Shown here: piece after piece, positions 11,991 through 21,679 of the stretch | Layout: each line of letters opens with the position of its first letter | Numbering within the stretch: position 1 is the first letter of the stretch | Origin: Armillaria gallica | Lineage: Eukaryota > Basidiomycota > Agaricomycetes > Agaricales > Physalacriaceae | Direction of reading: 5' to 3' | Length of the DNA stretch: 64,000 bases | NCBI GenBank assembly: GCA_037576215.1 | Contig: JBANDB010000007.1 | Span: 899,001-963,000 of the forward strand | Notes under the pieces: generated by a model | Told to the model about the DNA's origin: nothing | Database searches by the model: none | The model's input: only the letters and a program-made list of their open reading frames with translations | Translations under genes and position numbers: made by a program

Positions 11991-12286
11991 TGGATAGAAC
12001 GATGACTGTCCAGAATTTTGCCTCTTGCCACTGCCAGAAATTTGTTGAACATGCCAAGGTGTTTCACATGGAGGAGACTCAAGAGAGGTGCTATAGGGTT
12101 GGATGGATCATTGTCAAAGACAACAGAGAAAGGGAGTGTAGGTTTAAGATCACCTTCAACCATCAGTACCCCATACCAGATGGCTCATACACCTTGCTAG
12201 GTACCACAGCCAAATCAAACAGTATACACTGGATAATTGGGAGAAGATTGTCAGATGGGAGGCTGAAGAAGTTGTCAATAGCCTAA

Positions 12287-14969
12287 ATGAGTGTGGAAGT
12301 GGCCTCAATGGACTCATTGGTGTCACAGTCCATTGCTAAAAAGGCTTCTACTACTATCCTTGCTTAATGTGAATAATTGTTCATCATACAATTTGAATGA
12401 GATGAATCCAGAGCTATTCAAAGGAGGTTTATATACATTGCTCATTGAAATTTTTAGCACACCTTGTAGTTATCCCCATCAAAAGAAATGAACATATCAG
12501 GATGTCCACATCTTTGTACGGGGATGACTCAACAATAAGGACAGTAGTTGAAGAGTAGTGAGAAGGACGTGTAAAAGTTTGACTAGAAGAAACTCCACTT
12601 TTATTGAAAAACACAGCCGTTGCTACCATGGCCCAAGAAAGAGCTTGTGTGCATTCAAGTACAAGATCATGATTCTACAAGGAAAGAGATAAGAGCAGTT
12701 GAAAGATAGCCACACTCATGACAATAGAATAATAATTCGGCCTTCTTTAAAATGAGAGTATCGCTGAGTTCATCGCACATTTAACGGTTTGCCTGCAGAT
12801 CTGAGATCTAGAAACCTCGTTAGGACGATGAAAACAACACCGAGTCTCATACCTATTTTCTTCATCAAGGTAAATATGAATTTGTGGTCAAGTAGGAAGC
12901 TCGAAATATGACCCATGTGCGTTTTTCGGTCTGGTCTGTCGTCGCTCACGTAAGGGCTGACAGGACGTTGACCTGAGGACCGCTACGTACATCATTGACA
13001 CCGTTCGTTCCAAGCGTATTCACCGTGTCCCGACACCCTTCCGAAGATTGCCGCATCTTCTACTCTGAGCCAGCGGGGCCGATTTTCTATTGAGAAGGCA
13101 GTACGACTACGTGCGCTGGCAGTTCCCATGCCAGGCATCGAAGGCGGGTCGCCCTAAGGTAAGGTAGATTCCTGTCAGCGTCGGAAGGATACGCGGTCCC
13201 CAATTAAACACTAACTTTTCAAGTACCACCTTACTTGAGCGCCGTAACATAGATTTGGCTGACCAGATCCTAGGGCGGGATACTACGTTGATAGTCAGAA
13301 GTGCTGAAAAAGTATGAAATAGCACGAAATACACCTAAGCTCTCGCCATAGATGTTTCCGTTTGCTGATCCCTCGCCGTACGACGTTACTGCAGAGCCCT
13401 GGCACCAAACGTACACGAAAAATGGACCGCGCAGGCTGGTCTCTCCAGTGTCGCCAGCTCCGCACGAAATTACAAACACCTGTGTCGAATTCAAAGTCAT
13501 CCCTCAGTAAAGTGAAGACCAACGTGCTTCGCTCTTCAATTCTCAAAGCAGGTCTGTCCGTGGACAGACAAGAAGGATACCGAGAAATCTCAGAAGCAGC
13601 GTCATAAATTAGTGTCAGAATTAGTCGCCGGCGTTCAAAGACAGAGGACATTTTAGTTGAAGCTGTAAAACGAAAGTGTATTCAAAACCATTTATGACGC
13701 AGCAGGCGCTAGCATCAGTCCAAGGTGGTCGTAAATAAAAGGTTATGGACGCCTCCAAAACGTCACGATGAGCTTTCTAATGCGATGCTTGTAGTCGGAC
13801 AGACGTTAGACAGACGTACCCTCTTCTTCCAACAGCGTTCGCCGGCGCTCTTTCCCTGAACTGATAGATCCTTGCCCAATTAGCCACAGCGGGATGTCTT
13901 CTGCTGTGTGACGCCCATGGATTGACCGTACGGTACCTCTCCCACTATTGAGAACCTTGCATCCATACGGCTGGTCCGTAGGTCAATGCCACAAGAAATT
14001 ATGTCACCGGCGGCCTGTTTTCGACCGCAGACGATGTCGAGGCACATGCTTTGGCTGGAGGATCGCCGATCTCTGTACGTCGTTCAACATGAGGTCAAGT
14101 CAAGCGAGATATCGACTCAAGAGAGGGGCCATGCATTGAAGTCAACACGATTGCGGCGTGGGAATATTGTGTCGCGGGATCCGCGCCGCACTTCCGAAGT
14201 TCCTGCGTCCTCTTTTCATCCCTCTCAGTGGACACCTACCAAGGGACAAGGAATACCCACATTCTTAGATTCACCAAAATTCTCCTTCTCATTCTCAGCA
14301 CAACGAGAGTAAATATTCCACCGCTAGCCCTCGACGGACAACACGCATCAACTGAAACATCAACATCCACCTGGGCCATCTAATCCGGTAAAAGGTTCGT
14401 CGACTGTCAACGTACTTTTTGCTCGGAGCTGACGATTGTGTAACCAGAATCCTGTCAAAGTATGGCTCACTCGAATCCATGAGTCGATCTGAGGCATAAC
14501 ATTAACTCTTCATCACGACTTTGGGCCTTTCGTTGGGGGGGAGGAATCGGAGGATGGAGAGTCCGACAAGCCGCTGCAAGAAGAGCACCAGAAGCTCGGA
14601 TAGTGCACGACGCGCAGAGTTATATCCCAAGCTCTCGATCCCGCAGATGCTACCCGTGCGTGATATCTCTCTATTCCGTTTTCTTCGCTGACGCCGTCTT
14701 TAGTCGAATGCGCCATCGATAGGACGTGATGTTATACAAGCATTCCAGAACGTTTCACCAAAGGAGTAGCGTTGAAGGTCGACACGCGCGAAGAGAGAAA
14801 GAGGCAACGGTGTGCGGAGGACGGTGGCCGTGCGCGTCGAGAGGTTTGCAAGTTGACAGGCATGGATGAACAAGTCGAGGCGGTCATGTCGTGGCTGTTA
14901 AGAATATGGGTAGTCAAGCCAATATACGAGTGGGCAAATACTCGAAGAGAAGCCTGATGAGAGCGAGGA
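12287..14969. other. Gene-poor region downstream of the HET gene
   Basis: The first 350 bases are AT-rich and probably contain the HET 3' end. The remainder has only short overlapping frames on both strands. A stretch at 14,680-14,700 resembles the intron-like sequence at 1240-1280. I see no gene, RNA or mobile element that can be supported. Confidence 0.35.
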
Positions 14970-14970
14970 T

Positions 14971-15411
14971 GTCCGTAAGCTGAGTCCGATTACCAAGAGG
15001 GATCCGTAAGTTTGTTAACGAGCGCTAAGCGTAGTTAACGGGGCGTCAGTAAGCGCTAAGCGTAACTGACTGGGTTTCCGACGAGCGCTAAGCGTAGTCG
15101 GTAAGCGAGTGGAACGGCAAGCGCTAAGCGTAACCGATCTTGATCACTTAGGTTCACACAGGGACTGTGGAGGTTGAAAGGTGAGTTGATAGCTGAAGAT
15201 ACAATACTACGGACCGTGTTTATATACCAGAGGTTTCGAGTCATCTTATTCTACAATGTTCCATCATATTCTAGTATCTGCAAGAAGAAAGGAGAAAGTA
15301 AGAGAAAGTAAGAGAAAATATCAGTAAGCCGAGGTCAAGGCCGAGAAGGCCGAGAGCAGGCATGTGTTGACTCGTGCTCAGTTCGGAAGAGACCCTGATA
15401 TCCATAACAGT
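14971..15411. mobile_element. Possible solo or degenerate LTR
   Basis: A candidate long terminal repeat begins tgtccgtaag and ends ataaca. It contains a TATA-like tttatata at about 15,220 and a purine-rich gagaaagtaagagaaa run near 15,295. The sequence just after it (gtggctgacc... then tatagtatcagg) loosely resembles a primer-binding region. I found no clear 5-bp target duplication, no second LTR and no gag-pol, so this is tentative. The four-hairpin array at 15,014-15,136 lies in what would be U3. Confidence 0.3.
15014..15136. repeat. Four hairpins with one shared loop and different stems
   Basis: The 14-mer (g/a)agcgctaagcgta occurs four times, at 15,020, 15,051, 15,083 and 15,119. Each copy is flanked by its own inverted repeat: GTTAAC/GTTAAC, GTCAGT/ACTGAC, CCGAC/GTCGG and CGGC/ACCG (one mismatch). 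The loop sequence is constant while the stem sequence differs and remains self-complementary. Units are spaced 31-37 bp apart. The loop itself contains cgct-a-agcg, a small palindrome. No function is known to me. Confidence 0.85.
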
Positions 15412-18400
15412 GGCTGACCTTGGAGGGTATAGTATCAGGTATGTGCTCCATGTTTTTCCCGGATAACGTGAGCTAACGGGTACTTTGGTATAGCCTGGCA
15501 CTGTTGCAGACGGCGCCTGGCCTCATGGGATCCCGCACTCTCAGTATGAAACCCTTCAACTTTGGGCTTCAAGAGTAACATGTCGCCGCTAGGTCTCTCT
15601 CGCGTATTTCACGGAAAGGTACATGATACCTCCCGATTTCATTGTTCTCGCTCACACCGTCTCTACAGGTCGTCGAGCGTGCCATCAAATCGACAGGTGA
15701 TAAGACCAGACGCGAGCTTTCTAGCGCTTTAGTTTGCGTCGCCTGCTCATGGGCAGGGCAATGACTGTGTGAGGTATGCGTATCCTCTACTGTAGGGCTT
15801 CTTCTAGCTAACTAGCTAATACATCACTTTCTTCGTAGACCAGACTCTCGCGTCCTCAAGGCCTCAACGCCAACCTTGCTACTGACGATGGGATCGACGG
15901 CGCGCCAATTACGGAATACAGGTAAATTGCACGGCTCGCACTTGCTCACTTCTTGATCACTTTGCTTTTAGTCTTAGCTGTGAATCTTCGGCGGACTACA
16001 GATCAACTAGAAGCTTCTATTGTTTCATCTCCCAAACCTGGTCAACTCGAAGCCTCGGCATGAATCTTGTTCAAGTTGCTGCAAGAGGATCTGATAGAGC
16101 GTCTCGCGGGTTCGCTTCCGAAGATATCGATGCGTGGGTCGTCGTTTTCTGCTTCCGTTTCCTCATCCATCCGCGGGGTTATGCATTGATCCTCTCCGCG
16201 GGCGTTGCACTGGACACCCCCCGGCGAATACCTGTCTTCCATATGCGTGCGGCTTGGATATTCGAATCCGTGAAATGAGTGAGGGATCCAGTGCGGACGT
16301 GATGTCGAGTTGGTCTCGACGTGCTTGCTTGATGTTGTAGATTGAGATGGAGAAGTGCAGTCGATTCGGTTGGTATACCGAGGTTGCTCGATTCTCTGAC
16401 TGGCGCTGATGCATCATAGTGTAGACACTGACAGAACATGCTTGGTGTGGATATAGTCGAGGATATGAGTTTATATTCGTAAATTAGAAACACATATCAT
16501 TCACTGTTCTATGATATAACTGTTGTGATATAAAATAACAAGGTAGTAGACGTAATATCTGTGCTCCTGAATAAGTTCTGCCTCAAAAACGCGTGCGCGA
16601 GGAACACGCAAGCGAGGATTAGGATACGACATAGAAACCCCTTCGCATCCGATGATTATCGATAAGGCGTCTTCGATGGTGTTGGTGTAACAACCGACAG
16701 TGTGTCTAGGGACAGCGGGTGTCGTTTTTGCGTGCAAAAGGTTCACGAAGAAGGTACATCGTCGGTTAATCGTCTATCAATGAGCGAGATAGGGCCTAGT
16801 ATTTTCCGTCGATATATAGTGCTCCTCGATGAAGAAATAGAATGCCGGTGGAAGGGACTTTGCATGGGATAGAGAATTTGGTGGGCGAGGAGACCTGGAA
16901 CGGATACATATCAGCAAGACAAGCAAGACAGACCTGGCCCGTATCGAAACTCCCAACAGCTAGTCTGGTGGTTTCCGCCATCGATGTATTGATGAGGAAT
17001 ATTTTCAGGGAGTCGGAAAATATGATGTCGATGAATTCACCGAATTAAAGACAGGAGCTCGGCGCTGCGGTTGTTGGTGACCATCGTCGGAAGTTATACG
17101 ACGGCAAGGTGGAAGGGAAAGGCCGGGATTATTTGTAAGCGCCAAACAGCCCTTCCTCATCGACTGCGACGACTTCTCACTGTCCTTCACGATTGCCGGC
17201 CTCTTCAGCTTCGACGACGATGACAGTTTGGGTGACTGGTACGCAACTCTGATTTATGACCAAGGTCGGCTGAAAAGTTGACCGACGCCCTCTAGGACAT
17301 TTCTGCCCATAAATCCCAAATGCGGCACATCGAATAGAGCCACGTTCTCTGCAACAAGCGACAAAATGTCATCTCAGAAACGCGCCATTGTCGTCATGTA
17401 ACTTGTTTGGACCAGTAGGCCGGCTCGATATTTCCTGGTCGCTAGCAATTGAGCATGGAAACGATCAAGGGTCTCGGTAATGCAAGGAGTTGATGACATT
17501 GGAGGTCAATGGCTGACTGGTTCGCTCTTGCATTCGATTCTGCCTTCGACGCCTGATGACACGCCAGTATAGTCAGAGCTCGGGGGTTGAAACCATCGAC
17601 CACCGAGGTATTCATGAAAGACTTTCTTTGCCGTGTATGCCTGTCTCGCTTTAATCTGGGTACACCGCGCTGCCCAAGTACCAAAGACGGTATTACCACC
17701 ATGCCTATCTGCCTGTACAGGCTGTACTCTAATGGTCACTAGAGGAAGAAATACCGCTTTCGTTACTATGCATTTCGTATCTGGACGCTTCCGATACGTT
17801 TGGCCAACTGTTCAATCGCTCTTCCTGGCTGCGTTTTCAATTGATCTGTCTACAGTTGAGGTATCGGACTTTCTCAGTGTTTTGTGTCTTTTCTGATACG
17901 CCGCAGATCTCATCGTCTGAAGCCCGTAGGATAGCGCGTGCTTAAGCCGCGGATGATGCATCGATGATGGCGAACAATGCTCTGTGATTTCTGGCAACTC
18001 ATCTGTATGAAGAGGTTACCTCGCTTTTATTCGACGTTGCTCACTACGAACTCTAGCCTGTTTCTAGGGCGCATTCAGTACGCCGGCGACCCCACTCTCG
18101 ATGGCAAAAATCTTCCTACCTCACTTGCGACATATGCAGGCCTCCGCTTCGTCTCACGCAATGTCTGAGTTTTCTCCTACATTTCGGCCAGGTAAGATTA
18201 CAAATCCTTCCTCCCGATCTTCTGTTCGTCGTAATACATAGATTATGCGTCGTCGTTGTTTGCCCCGTTCAATCCGAATCTTCGTGTATGGGGACCAGCG
18301 ACTAATTACCGCGACGAGATGTAGACCGATCGATTCTTAGTTTCATGCTGTACATGGAATACCAGCAATAGGAATAAATCCCTCGGAGAACCCCTTTGAG

Positions 18401-18690
18401 ACGGATTAATGGTGTTATGGTTTCTGCTCAGCGTTCAGAATTTGGGAAAGAATATATTTTTGTTGCTGTGTCTTTCACTCGGGGGCTTCTCTTCGCGTTG
18501 GACTCATGCCATACTTATACGTAAACACATTTTCTCCCTGGTAGTGACAACACTCTACCGCCAGCCAGGTCATTGTGGACTGGAGCTTGATATCAATATT
18601 CTGGCGGATCGATGGCTTTTACCATGGTTTACTTCGTCTCCTTCAACCGGTCGACACGTCCCAGTAAACTCTCAATGACAGGAAAGCTTG
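15412..18690. other. Gene-poor region with duplicated fragments
   Basis: No complete gene is visible. About 16,840-17,000 resembles 22,970-23,090 ('atcagcaagacaag' with neighbouring sequence), which in turn resembles the intron-1 area of the broken proline iminopeptidase-like genes, so this may be another remnant. 18,190-18,235 resembles the joined flanks of the KDZ insertion (39,200-39,215 plus 50,387-50,410). About 18,470-18,540 resembles 24,335-24,400. Confidence 0.35.
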
Positions 18691-18698
18691 AATTATTT

Positions 18699-18742
18699 GA
18701 TAGTCATAGGCATTTTTGCTACTATCCAGCAATATTCTTTTC
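18699..18742 (-). promoter_or_regulatory. Conserved 3' element of the hydrophobin family (copy A)
   Basis: A block of about 44 bp (on the plus strand gatagtcat... tttgctactatccagcaatatt) lies downstream of the gene. Related copies lie at 24,607-24,650, 29,565-29,608, 34,693-34,736 and 57,226-57,272. Its position after the stop suggests a 3' UTR or polyadenylation signal. Confidence 0.55.
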
Positions 18743-18904
18743 TCGATCTACTATTTACTTGACTGACCAACGGAAACATATTATAAGACGCTCCGATTCA
18801 CGAACATTTCCCTGATCTCTTTTTCGAGGCCGGGAAGTAAGACCATTCTGTTTAGAGAAAAGGTGAGCATATGATCAACTTGAAAGAAAATGTTACTAAC
18901 GAAA

Positions 18905-19519
18905 TTATCCACAATGAACGACTGGGCCCGGGGCGTGAGGAACGGTGGAAGGGACTGGGAATGGGAATGGGAGGATCGTAACCTCAGGCTGCCCACTCGT
19001 AATAGCACTCGGGGCGGTAAGGGCTCGTCGACAGTAAACAAGTGGGGCGCCGGTAGGAAGGGCGGGAGGGAAAGGATATGGGAGGATCGTCATCTCAGGT
19101 TCCCCTCTCGCAACAGCAGGGGCAACAACCGGAAGGGTAAAGGTTGGAATGGGAGGAAAGGCGGGAAAGGCGGGAGGAGCGGGAAAGGCTGGAAATGGGA
19201 CTGGGAGTGTCGGGATCGGGAATGTCGGAAGGGCGGGAATGGCTGGAGGAGCCGGTGGTGCTGGAATCGGGGATGGAAGAGTTGGAATCGGAAATGGCAG
19301 GGCTGGAATGGCAGGAGCAGCCGGAGGGGCCGGAGGTGCGAGAGGTGCAGGTAGAGCTGGAATGCCCGGAATCGGGATTGGAAGGGCTGGAAGACCGGGA
19401 ATAGTCTGCCTGCTGGTAATAACAGTATCATCGTCACGGGGAACAACGACAGGGATAGCCGCTGCCCTGGCAAGGAGAGGTAGAGCCAGGAGAGCTGTGA
19501 CAGAGATATGAGTGAACAT
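18905..19519 (-). CDS. Secreted Pro/Ala-rich protein, core-less hydrophobin relative (A), 204 aa
   Basis: The start [19 protein letters not shown] is a signal peptide almost identical to those of the true hydrophobins at 57.4 and 59.2 kb. After it comes VVVPRDDD..ITSRQ, then about 150 residues rich in Pro, Ala, Leu and Ile (PALPIPIPG, PAPPAPPA). The frame stops at 18,905 without any CC motif. Directly downstream the DNA still has the donor gttagt, an intron and an exon remnant starting AATGGTCTT like hydrophobin exon 4, but out of frame and diverged. The TATA box (19,571-19,576) and upstream DNA match the hydrophobin copies. Inference: a hydrophobin whose cysteine core was deleted and which now encodes a hydrophobic secreted protein, or a pseudogene still open by chance. 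Confidence 0.6.
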   Translation of the reverse strand: MFTHISVTALLALPLLARAAAIPVVVPRDDDTVITSRQTIPGLPALPIPIPGIPALPAPLAPPAPPAAPAIPALPFPIPTLPSPIPAPPAPPAIPALPTFPIPTLPVPFPAFPAPPAFPAFPPIPTFTLPVVAPAVARGEPEMTILPYPFPPALPTGAPLVYCRRALTAPSAITSGQPEVTILPFPFPVPSTVPHAPGPVVHCG

Positions 19520-19570
19520 GATTGCAGCTGTGAGGGCTTGAGAATACCTACTGGTTTAGTACTCCCTTTC

Positions 19571-19576
19571 TTATAG
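19571..19576 (-). promoter_or_regulatory. TATA box of hydrophobin-family gene A
   Basis: CTATAA on the minus strand, about 52 bp before the ATG. The surrounding block (TATA, 'gggatta', then 'tattctcaagccctcaca') is shared by all six family members. Confidence 0.6.
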
Positions 19577-20164
19577 CTTTCCAAGTCGTCTTCTCTGGGT
19601 GACGGAGGTGTTCGGTCATGGAGTACAAAAATATAGGTGTGCGAGTGCCTAGGTCCAGTGGAGGTGAACGAATGACGCGTATGACATGGTCAGAAATCAT
19701 GAAGCCTATCCTTCGACGCCGAACGGTACGTTTTCATGATGTGCGGAACCGAGCAAGGGAGCATCAGTCGAAAATAGTTCCTTAACACGGCGTCAGCTTT
19801 CTCCGACCATCGTCACCAGTAAATGGGCCTTGTTCATGCAAGCATAGTCTGTCATGAGGTTGGAAGATGTTTTAGGAAGGGCTAGTATCTCGGGTGGTGA
19901 CCGATATTCCTCGCCGGCATCTCCAGTGCCTTCGTAGCGATGCCAGACACGTGGTGCTGGTTGAACATACAAGCCTATGACTCGTCATGACTAGGACTTC
20001 GAAGTACCTGCCAAGACTTAGAGCACGAGGTCGATCATGAACGAACGTTTCATGAACTCTGTATTCGGGTATGTACCTATCAAGCGTTATTGTCTGGAAG
20101 AACATTGACACACAAAGAATGGTGCTATACCTAGCTGTATATAAACCATGTCTCAGCCACGAAT

Positions 20165-21000
20165 TCTTACAAGAGTCCAATGGCGGAGAAGTTGTGCCAT
20201 CGCGCCTGTAGGGTATATAGGCTCAACGACAAAGTCCTGAACGGTCTCTGCACGCCCGTTGATCACAACAGTCGGAACATAAATGCGGTAAGATGGACCA
20301 TGTTCTCAGCTCTCCGAACCTATACGGTCTGTCAGCATGCATCAAGAACGAGAATAAGATGGCTACTGACAGCAGCCCCACTGCAACGGAGATATGGACT
20401 CATCGATTAGTCCATTGAATACACTAATTCCTCTAGTCACGGCTCCATTCTTTTGCCGAACACCTTGAGCGCCTTGCCGCACGCCTCCGTATCCGCTGCG
20501 CCTACCGTCAGTCATTCCTGCACATCATCCGGGAAGCCTTGACTCGGTTCCCGAGTTGACGTGTTACACGTATCCACTAATGAATCGGTAAACACCAAGT
20601 GGCGCAGTGCCTGCGTGCCTCGATCTCTAGACCGGGTGTCCCGCTCCATAACAGCCAATCAAATCGATCCCATCCTGGATGCGGATCCTTGAATCCTTTT
20701 TTGTTGATAAAGATATCAATAGACCAGAATGAAAATGGCTTCAATGGGCGATGTGTCGCCCGAGAATATCCGATTCGGTTAGATAGATGACTGAGGTAAA
20801 GAAATTTAGTAGCGAGGTCGAGGTATGTAGTCGTGAGATGGTCCTGGGGTAGTTATCGGTGAGACAGGTATTTCAGCAAGTATAAAAAACAAGACTTACC
20901 CGCCGTGTGCTGCGACGAAATGAGTACATGTACGGCTATCGAGGTTATCAATAACCTTGCAAGAACCTTGTACCATGTCTGGTACTCTTCACTTTTATAA
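20165..21000 (-). pseudogene. Broken proline iminopeptidase-like alpha/beta hydrolase (copy A)
   Basis: On the minus strand the pieces occur in family order. Near 20,940 is a stretch readable as WYKV..DNLDSRT and AAHGG, followed by a GT-AG intron and then SHDYIP, matching the HGGPG..HDY oxyanion region of S33 peptidases. Near 20,250 is VPTVVINGRAETVQDFVVEP, matching the conserved VPTLLINGRYDEAQD segment with the acid residue. Between and around them the frame is broken by stops and shifts. Known family members cleave N-terminal proline or amino-acid amides. Related broken copies lie at 26,480-27,250 and 36,240-37,230, each upstream of a core-less hydrophobin relative. Confidence 0.6.
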
Positions 21001-21223
21001 CTGGAAAGGACGAATCCTTCAGTTATCAACATGGATCTTTCAGAAAGAAGGTTAGAGTGAGAAGAAAGACAAGAGACCGGGGACTCACTAACATAATGGA
21101 CGGGTCCCGATCACCTCATGAGCCATGCTTTTCGTTGCCGAAACACTCTCGACCTTGGCCGGCATTGAGGACACCAGGTAAAGCCGATATGGTGAGATAA
21201 CTCAAAGAATCCGCAAGAATAGA

Positions 21224-21454
21224 TCAGAATGAATAGATCATAGTAATAGACCGATCATCGAACGATGCAGCCTGCGGCCAAAGAGGATCTCGTTCATGCC
21301 ACAGGGGGGCGTCAGAGGCGAACGTCTCCAAGTCCAGATCTATTGATGACTGCCCCGTACGAAGGAGGACTACGAGATTGGTGCACATAATGTATCGCCC
21401 CACAACTGTGTTTTCCGGATTGCAGTCCCGACGGCGATCACAGATTTCCTGCAA
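21224..21454 (-). pseudogene. N-terminal fragment of an F-box gene
   Basis: The minus-strand frame contains MCTNLVVLLRTGQSSIDLDLETFASD, which matches the start of the intact F-box protein at 52,956-54,605 (MCSDNMALLRTGQSSEDLDSGTLASV). Upstream DNA (21,460-21,680) also resembles the region upstream of that gene (54,640-54,870). The match ends soon after, before the F-box, so only the promoter and first codons were copied or have survived. Confidence 0.65.
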
Positions 21455-21679
21455 ACAACACTATATGAGATGATCTGATGGCTAGCGAGATCAAGAGACG
21501 TGACGAACAGCAGAGCTTTCTGATTCCATCGATAGTGAGTTGTTCGAGGGCTGGTTGGTTGGATGGCTGTCGACCAGAATGAGCACGTCGGACTAACAAA
21601 AGCATCTCCTCAGCGAAGGATACGTACTTTCGCGAAAATTCCAGAGCCCTTGAGGACAACAAGGCTGAGGACGATGTGT

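Larger units (their letters stand above)
9658..12286 (+). pseudogene. HET-domain (heterokaryon incompatibility-like) gene, split by an insertion
   Basis: Exon 1 is 9658-9726 (MDRDEWFRRYY), followed by a 53-bp GT-AG intron. Exon 2 starts at 9780 and runs to 10232, ending in the family-like PPRRVWDLYSNRVVPW. The frame resumes after the inserted element at 10,712 and is open to 12,286. Ignoring the insertion and one copy of the 8-bp duplication keeps one frame throughout. The second part carries the HET hallmarks: NGYEWPVP, AEYVWLDVLCLRQ, EEWKVDVPTIGSVY and FKRAWTLQEI. HET proteins trigger cell death or growth arrest after fusion of unlike hyphae; whether this family does so is not shown. The C-terminal third (about 11,530-12,000) is a low-complexity run of four-residue units such as EFxx and GLAQ. 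The insertion should destroy the full-length product. A shorter product from the ATG at 10,751 is conceivable. Confidence 0.8.

Noticed and set aside
11468..12057. Minus-strand and alternative-frame open frames over the HET repeat region
   Set aside because: They are shadows of a 12-bp repeat that leaves every frame open; only the plus-strand frame continues the HET domain.
18890..19511. Long plus-strand frames rich in Gly, Arg and Trp opposite the Pro/Ala-rich genes
   Set aside because: They are the complement of Pro/Ala/Leu codon runs. The signal peptide, promoter and relatives all lie on the minus strand. The same applies to 24,926-25,726, 34,958-35,497, 57,703-58,338 and 59,651-60,178.
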